The notes below the pieces were generated by a model that worked only from the letters and a program-made list of their open reading frames with translations, made no database searches and was not told the DNA's origin. The position numbers and the translations under genes were made by a program. From Corynebacterium stationis (GTDB lineage Bacteria > Actinomycetota > Actinomycetes > Mycobacteriales > Mycobacteriaceae), in assembly GCF_001941345.1 (NCBI RefSeq), contig NZ_CP009251.1:124001-188000 (forward strand): 64,000 bases of DNA, read 5' to 3'. Of this stretch, positions 25,189 to 33,214 are shown piece by piece. Position 1 is the first letter of the stretch, and every line of letters begins with the position of its first letter.

Positions 25189-25837
25189 ACAACCACCACC
25201 AATGCAGCAATCGGCATCAACCAGCGCAGGACTTTTTGTGTGGTTGTATCGGCTACCGGGTTTAATACCGTGCGCTGACCGGTGCGCTCCAATCCGGATA
25301 CTTCTAGTGGGATGGCGCGCGAGGCTCCTTGCGATAGCAGACGCGTAATCAGCGGTAAGACCACAAACTTAACGGTCTTTGAAAGGCCACGGGTGCTGTG
25401 CTGGCGTGGGCTGTGTGCGCGCAAATGATTGGCATATCGCACCGAGCCTAAGGTGTCACGACCTTGCGGAAGCAACTGCACGGCGGAGCCTACGATATAG
25501 GCCACCCGCGGCATATGACTGAGTGATTTCACCAAATCTGCAATGGTTACGGCGCTAGCCGCTGTCAAAAATGCTGACATCAAAGCGATGAAGCGAACAC
25601 TTAAATCCAGGGCCGTCGACCAGTCATTTCTGCCGAAGGGAATGTGGATAATCAGCAAGGATAGGCTAACCGGATGCTTAAGGCGACGGTAGTTGCCAGG
25701 ACGGAGAAATTACGCAGGCGCACAAGCGCAATAAGCTGCGCAATCACGGCAACGCTTGCGCTTAAAGCAAGTTCATTAAAACCCAGCACCACAATCCATG
25801 AGCTAGCCGCCGCAACAATCCAGGTCAGCGGATTCAT
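25179..25837 (-). pseudogene. ECF transporter transmembrane (T) component, split by a frameshift
   Basis: The ATG at 25837 opens a membrane protein frame (MNPLTWIVAAASSWIVVLGF...) that stops at 25652 after 61 codons, ...LSIRLAYPC. The protein continues in the next frame from TTG 25658 as LLIIHIPFG and on through the coupling helices to the stop at 25179. One extra base in TATCCTTGCTG would make a single protein of about 219 residues, YP-LLIIHIPFG being the natural join. EcfT links the S component to the ATPase. Flanking genes overlap tightly and are intact, so this may be a sequencing error; if real, transport is lost. Confidence 0.8.
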
Positions 25838-26592
25838 TAGTGGCTATGTTCTGCTGTACGTGGGGCCAAAGCGCGCCGGGTCTTTTTCGGCAATGCGGCA
25901 ACGACCGCAAACACAATCACCATGATAAGCCCCTTATCCAACGGATCGGAGATAAAGGACTGCAGGGTAACAGAGCCTAGAAGCGAGTTGCCCATTTCGC
26001 GGAAGAGGCTGACTAAAGCGCCAGTGCCGACACCAGCGGTGCCGCCATAGACGAAGGCCGCCACAGGTGCGGCGATGGCACCGGTGATAAGACCGAGCAC
26101 CGCGCCAGAAACAAATGCCAAGAAAATATTGCGGAAAGCGCCCTTGTTAATGGCCACACCAGCCAACCAGCCGGTTAACGCAGAACCAGCTGCGAAAGGT
26201 AGCGCTAGGGGATTAAATAGTGCCCACACCACGGAGCTTAAAGCACCGGTTGCTAAACCAGCACGTGGGCCGGCAAGGGCGGCAACCAGGACGGTACCCA
26301 CGGCGTCCAAGTAAAGCGGGATACCAATGGAGCCGACGATTTGTCCGATAAGAATGTTCAGGATCAATGCCACTGGAATGATCGCCACGGTGCGTGCCGG
26401 CAGCGTGGGCAAAACACCGGCGAGCAGCGCTAAAGTACCGCCGACATAGCCGATGAGAGTAATCAGGGCTTCGGTTGACCCGCCGACTGATTCCCAATCA
26501 GTGGGGCGAACTAAGACGAGATAGAGCCAGGTCGCGGCGATAAGCGCGCCACCCACGGCGACTAAAACCTTGTGCGTTGATTTTTGTGACAT
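25837..26592 (-). CDS. ECF transporter substrate-binding (S) component
   Basis: A 251-residue protein of six to eight hydrophobic helices with short polar links, typical of ECF S components; the GxxxG-rich stretches and GIPLYLDAVGTVLVAALAGPRAGLATG segment match the family of vitamin/nucleoside S components. Its TAA shares a base with the ecfT ATG. The gene upstream encodes a nucleoside hydrolase, so the substrate is most simply a nucleoside or base; this is inference from context. Part of the leftward operon hydrolase - S - T - ATPase. Confidence 0.82.
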   Translation of the reverse strand: MSQKSTHKVLVAVGGALIAATWLYLVLVRPTDWESVGGSTEALITLIGYVGGTLALLAGVLPTLPARTVAIIPVALILNILIGQIVGSIGIPLYLDAVGTVLVAALAGPRAGLATGALSSVVWALFNPLALPFAAGSALTGWLAGVAINKGAFRNIFLAFVSGAVLGLITGAIAAPVAAFVYGGTAGVGTGALVSLFREMGNSLLGSVTLQSFISDPLDKGLIMVIVFAVVAALPKKTRRALAPRTAEHSH

Positions 26593-26638
26593 GCGGAAAA
26601 TCCCCTAGAGATCATAAAACAGCTGAATTATCCGCATC

Positions 26639-27577
26639 CTATGTCACCTCGGATGCGAACCGATTCAAAAGTATAGCGGCCCGCAAGAGTTCTGCGTGAG
26701 CGGCGTCGACATCAACATCATCCACCAACAAAGCGTTCGCCTTGCGGCCCCAGTGCCCGCGTAAATCTGCAACCGTGGTCCCGCGCATTAATTCAGAATC
26801 AGCTTCCACATCCACGGTTACTTTCCGTGTGCTAAAATGTATCTTGCCCAGCGCGATCATCACGGTAAGTAAATCATGAATCTGCGCTAAGTAGCTTTCG
26901 CCTTGACTGTCGTGAAATTCGAAATAAAATCGCAGCATCTCCGGTAGGTAGGCGGCGATGGGGGTAGTACCGAGGGCATCGATAAGCGTATTCAGCGTTT
27001 GCGGATTAATGGTAAACCGCTCTGTCACGCCTAAAGAACACACCGTGATTGGGTCCTTAGCCTGCGCGAAGGCTTGTTTTGCACCGTGCGGATCCACCCA
27101 GGTATTCCATTCAGCAGTCGGTGTGGTGTTGCCCGGGTATAAGTAGGATCCACCCATCAGCGTGGTGTTTCGAACTGCTCCAAAAGTAGCCAGGTTGGTG
27201 GCTGGGCCTGTCACAATCAACCGAAGATCGGCATACTGGGCAATCGCATTGCGCCATACATCCTGCCAACTATCCTGGCTTATGTCCTGGGCGCCGGGGT
27301 TGATATAACCCAGACCGAACTCCCCGTGAGTTTCCGGGGTGGTGGTCAACGGCACCTGCAAAGGTCCTGGCTGACCAGCTGAAACGGGGATGTGCCCAAG
27401 CCCGCATTTATCAAGTACCCAGCGGGTATTGATGGCGGTTTGTGTGATATCCACATTTCCTGCGGTGGTGGTTGCCCCGACAAGCTCAACCTCGCCTTCG
27501 TGATGCAAAGCTGCCAGGTACATCAGTGCTAATGCATCGTCAATGCCGGTGTCACAATCAATAAGAACAGGAATCAT
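26639..27577 (-). CDS. iunH: Inosine-uridine-type nucleoside hydrolase
   Basis: A 312-residue enzyme that splits nucleosides to ribose and base. The calcium-binding signature DCDTGIDDALAL is at the N-terminus, with VTGPATNLA in mid-protein and HDLLTVMIAL (His/Asp) near the C-terminus. The ATG at 27577 was chosen since the family begins at this IPVLIDCDTG strand; the open frame runs on to 27781 only because it enters a decayed rodA/ftsW fragment. It heads the ECF operon (46 nt to the S gene), suggesting a nucleoside salvage unit: uptake followed by cleavage, or extracellular-derived nucleoside use. Confidence 0.92.
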   Translation of the reverse strand: MIPVLIDCDTGIDDALALMYLAALHHEGEVELVGATTTAGNVDITQTAINTRWVLDKCGLGHIPVSAGQPGPLQVPLTTTPETHGEFGLGYINPGAQDISQDSWQDVWRNAIAQYADLRLIVTGPATNLATFGAVRNTTLMGGSYLYPGNTTPTAEWNTWVDPHGAKQAFAQAKDPITVCSLGVTERFTINPQTLNTLIDALGTTPIAAYLPEMLRFYFEFHDSQGESYLAQIHDLLTVMIALGKIHFSTRKVTVDVEADSELMRGTTVADLRGHWGRKANALLVDDVDVDAAHAELLRAAILLNRFASEVT

Positions 27578-27614
27578 AGAGATCAAGTCTAAGGAAAGGG
27601 CTGCAGTAGTGGTT

Positions 27615-27808
27615 TTCTTGGTGCTTTTCAGCTTGGAGCACAGCATCCGATGTCCGCGTGGAATGTGTGATGCGCAGAAACAAAGCGATAATGGGCAATT
27701 TGCCAGCAGTGACAAACCACCTGCTGACATGAAAGGCGTGGTCAGACCTTCCATCGGTGGTAACAAAGACTTGTATGCCAAGACGGTGCCAAAGCTTTTC
27801 CATATCCC
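27615..27808 (-). pseudogene. Decayed C-terminal fragment of a RodA/FtsW protein
   Basis: Across shifting frames this stretch reads ...LGIQVFVTT.., LLPPMEGLTTPFMSAGGLSLLAN and LPIIALFLRITHSTR, matching in order the end of the intact rodA of this window (IQVFVVTGG, LLPMTGLTTPFISAGGSALMAN, LAILLRISNTARR). At least two frame changes are needed (near 27703 and before 27770). It is too diverged from the neighbouring rodA to be a recent copy, so it looks like the relic of a second SEDS gene. It lies directly upstream of iunH, whose promoter must lie in or after it. Confidence 0.75.
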
Positions 27809-27942
27809 CTGAATTTCGGCGACGTTATTTCCACGGCTAAATCCAGCCTATGAATCGCAACCAGCCACTCCCACTAAGAAAAGCTACAGGTGCGAAGCGT
27901 CCCAGGTTTTGTTCCTTCTGAGTAGATCGGAAAATCTGAAGT

Positions 27943-28880
27943 ATGCCAAAGAAATTTGGCCGGAATGCTAAGGGCCGTGTGGCCTGCCTGGTAGAGGATC
28001 GTTTTTTGCCCGAAAACCTGTCGATGAGGAAGCATGTCAGGCAATTGATGCAGCAGGTTCGGCGCGACGGTTACACTCGCGAACACTTAGTTGCTGAAGT
28101 TGCCAAGCTGAGCCGTGTAAATCAAGAGTTGCGCGATACCAACGAATTGCCCAGGGCGACACCGGCTTTTTCGCATCGGAACTCGCCCCGAAGCGTCGAA
28201 AATGATCTGGTTCATCGATGAACACCGGGATCGTTTCTCAATCGAGTTCGCATGTGAGACGTTAAACACCCACCGTACTGGCGGTTTTGTAACCCCGTGG
28301 CTATCGCCAGTCCAAGCCTCGTGGACTTAGCTCGCGTCGTTTGCACGACGGTTGCTTTGGCAGAACGCATCCGCAAGGTCCACACTAAAAATTGCAGTGT
28401 TTATGGAGTGCGAAAGAAGTGGCACGCTCTTGCTCGTCAGGGGATTGATATCGGCTGGGAGCAAAGCGCTCGTTTGATGAGAATCGCTAAAGTCGCTGTT
28501 AAGCCCAAAGGCGGATCGCCGATAACAACCGATAAACCCACAGGTCCGGATAATCGTGCGAACCTGAAAAGGATTTGTGTACACCGCTTTTATCGCCGAT
28601 GTGTTCTCCCGCCGCAATGTCGGCTGTGCCTTGTCGGATTCGATGCCGCCCGAGGCGTTGCCGTTGCAAGTACTGAACCAAGCGTCTTGCTGAGCATAAA
28701 ATCGCTGCTTCCACTGAAGCGGTGGATGATTCCCATGGCAATGTACTGGCGGAAAACGTCAACAGCTCGTACAAAAATGAGCTCATCCATACCAGGAGGT
28801 GGGATGATGCTGTTGACGTGGAAATTGCGACACAGCTGAGGGTGAATCAGTATTCTGCAAGAGCAGACCCGTTAAAGAAA
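27943..28880 (+). mobile_element. Decayed IS3-family insertion sequence
   Basis: OrfA traces: MPKKFGRNAKGRVACLVEDR..., then LSRVNQELRDTNELPRA. OrfB traces in changing frames: MIWFIDEHRDRFSIEFACETLN, ERIRKVHTKNCSVYGVRKKWHALARQGIDI, KGGSPITT, GFVYTAFIADVFSRRNVG, and ENVNSSYKNELIHTRRWDD. These follow the order of IS3-type transposases but with deletions and many frameshifts, so the element is dead. Terminal inverted repeats could not be placed with confidence; the limits are those of the recognisable protein traces. Confidence 0.85.
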
Positions 28881-28942
28881 TAATAGAAATCAAGGCAACC
28901 GCCTAGGAAGAAAGCCCGGGGCACTTCAGTAGGCTCTTTTCA

Positions 28943-29479
28943 ATGTCATCTGCCTTAACAATGGAAGTTTTAAATGCACGCCGAATAGTGATTCAAGGCG
29001 TGACCGGGGCCGGTAAATCTACGGCTGCGCGCACGTGGGCAGAGCTGAAAAATTTGCACGTCATCGACTATGACAACGACGTGTTGTGGATGCCCGCTTC
29101 AGAGTTACCGTGGACGACGTATTCGACTGAAAAGCAACGTGAACGGGTTTGCCGACATGTGGAAACTGGGGCGTGGGTCATGGCGTCGTGCGGCTCGAAA
29201 GTTGCCGATATTGTGTACCCCGAAACCGATGTCATTGTGTATCTGGATTACTCACCGCTGGTGACTTTCGCACAACTATTCAAGCGCACGATGTCACGGT
29301 CGTTACGCGGGGAGACCTGCTGCAATGGCAACAAGGAATCATTCCGGATGTCCTTACTGAGCAAAGACTCGATCTTTTTGTGGTGGTTGCAGACCTGGCG
29401 CGAGCGTCGGGAGCAAGCACGCATTATGGAAACTGATCCCAACATGCCGCCGGTTTATCGACTAACGCATCCGCGGTAA
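28943..29479 (+). CDS. P-loop NTPase, adenylate-kinase-like (FlaR-type)
   Basis: A 178-residue protein with Walker A GVTGAGKST (near residues 19-27) and the topology of small nucleotide kinase-like proteins annotated as DNA topology modulation/FlaR: 'R..I.GVTGAGKST.A..WA' then HVIDYDNDVLWMP, WVMASCGSKVADIVYPETDVIVYLDY, and a helical region FKRTMSRSLRGETCCNGNKESF. The substrate is unknown. TAGGCT lies 7 nt before the ATG, pointing to a leaderless mRNA starting just after the IS remnant. A second ATG at 28961 is possible. Confidence 0.8.
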   Translation: MSSALTMEVLNARRIVIQGVTGAGKSTAARTWAELKNLHVIDYDNDVLWMPASELPWTTYSTEKQRERVCRHVETGAWVMASCGSKVADIVYPETDVIVYLDYSPLVTFAQLFKRTMSRSLRGETCCNGNKESFRMSLLSKDSIFLWWLQTWRERREQARIMETDPNMPPVYRLTHPR

Positions 29480-29534
29480 TTCCACGCTCTCGTGCGCTAC
29501 GCCGCAGACCTCAGCGCGGACTAAACTTGCGCCC

Positions 29535-29849
29535 ATGCCCACAATTTACGGAGATACTCTCGACGATGCGGGTCGCTGCACGCATTACCACTCTGAGAAA
29601 GACGTGATTGCCAATAAGTGCGCGACCTGCAATAAGTACTGGGCATGCTACGAATGCCATGCTGCAGCAACTGACCATAGCTTCGGGGCGATGGATCTGA
29701 AATCCCGCGCAGTGCTGTGCGGTGCATGCGGCCATGAGATGACCTTTGCTGACTACATCGGAAATACCAATACCTGCCCGCAGTGCGAACAGGTATTTAA
29801 TCCGGGGTGCTCACTACACCGCCATATCTACTTTCAAGTCCCAGATTAG
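29535..29849 (+). CDS. CHY-type zinc finger protein
   Basis: A 104-residue cysteine/histidine-rich protein. The CHY arrangement is CTHYHSEKDVIANKCATCNKYWACYECHAAATDH, then CGACGHEM and CPQCEQVFNPGCSLHRHIYF, giving ligands for about three zinc ions. Such bacterial proteins are homologous to the zinc-binding part of eukaryotic CHY/RING proteins; the bacterial role is unknown. The -10 box TAAACT ends 7 nt before the ATG (leaderless). Its end overlaps the convergent secreted-protein gene by 4 nt. Confidence 0.85.
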   Translation: MPTIYGDTLDDAGRCTHYHSEKDVIANKCATCNKYWACYECHAAATDHSFGAMDLKSRAVLCGACGHEMTFADYIGNTNTCPQCEQVFNPGCSLHRHIYFQVPD

Positions 29850-30403
29850 AACGACGAGCCAGGGATATTGGCAGAGACTTCCTTGAAGGTGTTGGATGCG
29901 ATCTTCGCTGCATCTGGAATGCGGAAGGTAGCGATATTGGCTACAGGGACATCCACGGTGGGCATACCTGGCTGAACGAGGACAGGAATTACCTGTGCAC
30001 CAGTGTTTTTAGTGCCAGAGTTCTTGGTTCCAGAGTTAGTTTTGCCGGAGTTGTTGTTCTGGTTCCCAGAATTGTTGTTGCCACCGGTGTTTCCGCCAGT
30101 ATTACCGCCGCCGTTGAGGTTGCAACGCGCAATTGCTTCATCCATGCGGCCGATCGCTTCGCGGACCTCGCCGCCGCGTGGGTGGACCGTGGCGACGGCA
30201 AGAGCCTGACGCTTCTTGGAGTTGTAGTCAGAAGCGTTGGTGTACTGGGACTTTGCTTGGGAACAAGAGATTTGGCCAGAGGGCATCTTTGCCAACATGT
30301 CATCGACAACATCGGCAGATGCGATGGCTGGGCTGGCAAGGGTGGCGGTTAGGGCAGTGGCGGCTGCAATCAGCCCGGTCTTCGCGGAAGTCAGTTTCGG
30401 CAT
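29846..30403 (-). CDS. Secreted protein with Asn/Gly-rich linker, function unknown
   Basis: A 185-residue protein with a clear Sec signal peptide: basic MPKLTSAKTG, hydrophobic core LIAAATALTATLASPAIA, cleavage after A-S-A near residue 30. The mature part has a helical domain (~31-97) with two cysteines (SCSQAK and ARCNL), probably a disulfide, then an Asn/Gly/Ser/Thr low-complexity linker (~98-127) and a ~55-residue tail. No enzyme motif. The Gly/Asn linker is coded by near-repeats and may vary among strains. No family recognised. Confidence 0.8.
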   Translation of the reverse strand: MPKLTSAKTGLIAAATALTATLASPAIASADVVDDMLAKMPSGQISCSQAKSQYTNASDYNSKKRQALAVATVHPRGGEVREAIGRMDEAIARCNLNGGGNTGGNTGGNNNSGNQNNNSGKTNSGTKNSGTKNTGAQVIPVLVQPGMPTVDVPVANIATFRIPDAAKIASNTFKEVSANIPGSSF

Positions 30404-30441
30404 AAGCGCATTATGTCACACCTGCAACATTCGTGAAACCC

Positions 30442-31785
30442 CTAGCGAAGCCCCAAGAATTTGTGAACCAGTGAGTCATAGGCGCGCACGGTCAATTCTA
30501 GGTCCTCTAGGTAGAGGTGCTCATCGTGGCTGTGCAACTGGGAGTTGGCGCTGGCCATGTCGCGGTCGCGGGCATGCATCGCAAAGCCATAAGCGCGGCC
30601 ACCGTTATCGCCCTCTAGGCGGCGTGCAAAACGTAAGTCCGAACCGCCCGTTGCGTGTACTGGAACTACGGCCGCATCGGGGAAGAACTCCTGGGTGGTG
30701 CTGACAATCGCGTCCCACAGGGGGCCATCGGCAGGCGAATGCGTTGCGGGTTCGGTAATAAGGTGCTCGATTTCTACCTCGTCAGCCAAATCACCTAAAG
30801 CAGTGCGCAGGAAATCATCTAGGTCTTCCTGGGTTTGGCCGGGGAATGGACGAATGTCCATTTCCAGCCAAGCATGCGATGGCAGCACATTAATTGCGCC
30901 ACCGGCGCGCAGGACCGTCTGCGCGATGGTGGTGTGGGAAAACGCATGCGCATAAGCAGACAGCGCGCCGAACTTTTCATAATCGGCGTCGGTGGCGGTG
31001 CCATCGATAAGCACTTGCTGCGTTGCCTCATCAAATTTGAAAGCCCGAACGAAACCTTCCCACGTCTCATTCGACACCGCCGGTGGCTGCGCGGCGGCAA
31101 TCCGGCGTGCAACCTCTGCTATCTTGACCACCGCGAAGTCCTTGCCAAACGGCGTGGAACCATGCCCGGCATCGCCGTGAATGTGAATGCGGCGCTGGCC
31201 AGCACCCTTTTCACCGGCATTAAAACCAATCGCATCACTGCCATCTAATACCGGCAAGTGCGAACCGCCGGTCTCCGATAAGCAATTGCGCCAGGAAAAT
31301 GCCTCGGGCTGATTCTCCGAAATCCACTTCGCGCCCAACCCGCCGCGGGCTTCTTCATCCGCGAGACCCACAAAGGTCAACGTGCCTTTCGGGTGTGGGC
31401 CCTGCGCAATCTTGCGGGTTACCGCTGCCTGGCTGGCGGTAATAAACAACATGTCTACTGCGCCGCGGCCGTATAACTTGCCATCTTCAATCAATGCATC
31501 AAATGGCGGCTTAGTCCACTTCGGCTCATCCACCGGCACCACATCAATATGGCCTAAAAGCGTTAACGGCTCAGCCTGCGGATCGGAACCATCCACCGTA
31601 AACGCCACCGATACTCGGCCTGGATGCGGCTCAAACTTTTGCACCTTGACGTCAGTGCCCTCAAAGAACTTCTCTAACGTTGCCGCATTTCGGTATTCCT
31701 CACCCGAATCCGCGGTTAAATCATTCACGCACGCATTGCGGATAAGTTCCTGCAGCAAATCCAAAGTGTCATCATAAAGGCTCAT
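30442..31785 (-). CDS. M20/M25/M40-family zinc peptidase or deacylase
   Basis: A 447-residue cytoplasmic metallohydrolase. M20 landmarks: LLGHIDVVPVD (metal His and following Asp), YGRGAVDML (bridging Asp), FVGLADEEARGG (catalytic and metal Glu), a dimerisation domain from ~190 to 310 containing GDAGHGSTPFGKD, and a C-terminal ATGGSDLRFAR. Members cleave dipeptides or N-acyl amino acids; this one resembles the peptidases annotated as dipeptidase/succinyl-diaminopimelate desuccinylase-like, but the substrate is open. Divergent from bioB with 176 nt between starts. Confidence 0.88.
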   Translation of the reverse strand: MSLYDDTLDLLQELIRNACVNDLTADSGEEYRNAATLEKFFEGTDVKVQKFEPHPGRVSVAFTVDGSDPQAEPLTLLGHIDVVPVDEPKWTKPPFDALIEDGKLYGRGAVDMLFITASQAAVTRKIAQGPHPKGTLTFVGLADEEARGGLGAKWISENQPEAFSWRNCLSETGGSHLPVLDGSDAIGFNAGEKGAGQRRIHIHGDAGHGSTPFGKDFAVVKIAEVARRIAAAQPPAVSNETWEGFVRAFKFDEATQQVLIDGTATDADYEKFGALSAYAHAFSHTTIAQTVLRAGGAINVLPSHAWLEMDIRPFPGQTQEDLDDFLRTALGDLADEVEIEHLITEPATHSPADGPLWDAIVSTTQEFFPDAAVVPVHATGGSDLRFARRLEGDNGGRAYGFAMHARDRDMASANSQLHSHDEHLYLEDLELTVRAYDSLVHKFLGLR

Positions 31786-31899
31786 AACCTGCCATTGTAG
31801 TGCGGTGATGCCGTGTAGGCAGAGGCCGTGGCTCTTTCTAGTCTGCCACTGGGCGGTTAATGGTCCTCCTGGAACAGAAATTACCCTACAATGAGGGAA

Positions 31900-31953
31900 T
31901 TAAACAGCGTTTAAACCCGTTTATTGAACAGCGTTTAATTGATGGTTTATGCT
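31900..31953 (+). promoter_or_regulatory. bioB promoter with two BioQ-type operators
   Basis: TTAAACAGCGTTTAA (31900-31914) and TTGAACAGCGTTTAA (31924-31938) are 24 bp apart and match the BioQ repressor motif TGAAC-N3-GTTAC of C. glutamicum at 8 and 9 of 10 positions. The second covers the -35 box TTGAAC (31924-31929); with 18-bp spacing the -10 is TATGCT (31948-31953), placing the start of transcription at the bioB ATG. Confidence 0.75.
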
Positions 31954-31961
31954 GCTGTGTC

Positions 31962-32942
31962 ATGACTATCATTGACGTCGCACGCGACAAGGCACTCGAA
32001 TTAGGCCAGGGACTAAACAAAGAAGAGCTCGTCGAGGTTCTCAACAGCGATGACTCGCAGCTGGAAGAACTGGCGGATATTGCGCACCAAACGCGTCTGA
32101 AGTGGTGTGGGCCGGCAGTGGAGGTCGAAGGAATCATCTCCATCAAGACCGGTGGCTGCCCAGAAGACTGCCACTTTTGCTCGCAGTCGGGGCTGTTCCA
32201 GTCGCCGGTGCGCTCGATTCGCTTGGATATCGCGGAGCTGGTGGAAGCGGCCAAGAAGACGCAAAAATCCGGTGCGACAGAGTTCTGCATCGTCGCCGCG
32301 GTGAAATCCCCAGACCAGCGGCTGTTGGACCAGGTCGCGGTGGCGATCCAGGCCATTGAGCGTGAGGTCGACATTGATATTTCCTGTTCTTTGGGTACGT
32401 TGACCGCCGATCAGGCGCAGCAGCTGCGCGAGATGGGTGTGAAGCGCTACAACCACAACCTGGAAACTGCGCGCAGCTTCTTCCCGCAGGTAGTGACCAC
32501 TCACACCTGGGAGGAGCGCAAGAACACGCTGGATCTGGTGCGTGGCGTGGGCATGGAAGTGTGCTCCGGCGGCATCATCGGCATGGGCGAATCCCTGGAA
32601 CAGCGCGCGGAATTCGCAGTGCAGCTGGCAGAGATTTCCCCGTGCGAGGTGCCGATGAACTTCCTGGACCCGCGTCCGGGTACGCCTTTCGCCAACCGTC
32701 CATTGGTTCCAATGGGTGATGCTTTGCGCGCGGTCGCAGCATTTCGCTTGGCGATGCCTTCAACCACCCTGCGCTTTGCCGGCGGCCGCGAACTTTCCCT
32801 GGGCGATGACGGTACAGAAAAGGGCCTGCTGTCTGGTATCAACGCGATCATCGCAGGTAACTACCTGACCACACTCGGCCAGGAGATTGAAAAGGACATT
32901 GACATGCTTGGGCGCATCGATCTGCCTATTAAGGCGCTGTGA
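31962..32942 (+). CDS. bioB: Biotin synthase
   Basis: BioB inserts sulfur into dethiobiotin in the last step of biotin synthesis, using radical S-adenosylmethionine chemistry. The 326-residue product has the radical-SAM cluster motif [14 protein letters not shown] (Cys66, Cys70, Cys73), then conserved [25 protein letters not shown] and the C-terminal FAGGRE. The ATG at 31962 fits the predicted leaderless mRNA; in-frame codons further upstream lie inside the operators. No other bio gene is in the window. Its TGA overlaps the ATG of bsaP by one base. Confidence 0.97.
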   Translation: MTIIDVARDKALELGQGLNKEELVEVLNSDDSQLEELADIAHQTRLKWCGPAVEVEGIISIKTGGCPEDCHFCSQSGLFQSPVRSIRLDIAELVEAAKKTQKSGATEFCIVAAVKSPDQRLLDQVAVAIQAIEREVDIDISCSLGTLTADQAQQLREMGVKRYNHNLETARSFFPQVVTTHTWEERKNTLDLVRGVGMEVCSGGIIGMGESLEQRAEFAVQLAEISPCEVPMNFLDPRPGTPFANRPLVPMGDALRAVAAFRLAMPSTTLRFAGGRELSLGDDGTEKGLLSGINAIIAGNYLTTLGQEIEKDIDMLGRIDLPIKAL

Positions 32943-33205
32943 TGCCGCCACGAGAAGCCACGTGGCCGCCGCAGCTGGGTGAATTGGCCGCGGCGGTTGC
33001 AGCCGGTGAAGCGCCGCTCTTTCATCCTAATACTGGCCAAGAACTAGCTACAGAGGCCGAGATTTCCCTACACGCTGCCGCGGCCGCCGGACTGGATGTT
33101 CCGCGGTATTGCCAACTGTGCGGGCGACGCATGGTGGTACAAGTTCGCCCCGACGGCTGGCTGGCGCACTGCTCCCGTCATGGAGATTTGGACTCCGAGC
33201 ATTAA
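32942..33205 (+). CDS. bsaP: Biotin synthase auxiliary protein
   Basis: An 87-residue protein directly coupled to bioB (TGATG). The N-terminal half is Ala-rich and helical; the C-terminal half has CQLCGRRMVVQVRPDGWLAHCSRHG, a CxxC...CxxH zinc- or cluster-binding pattern typical of the actinobacterial BsaP family encoded after bioB. BsaP is reported to be needed for BioB activity in bacteria lacking the usual cluster-repair partners. The GTG at 32939 is an alternative start. The link to BioB rests on position and pattern. Confidence 0.85.
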   Translation: MPPREATWPPQLGELAAAVAAGEAPLFHPNTGQELATEAEISLHAAAAAGLDVPRYCQLCGRRMVVQVRPDGWLAHCSRHGDLDSEH

Positions 33206-33214
33206 GCTGACTCC

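Noticed and set aside
27577..27781. Extended N-terminus of the nucleoside hydrolase
   Set aside because: The extra 68 codons are the rodA/ftsW relic; the enzyme family begins at the IPVLIDCDTG strand.
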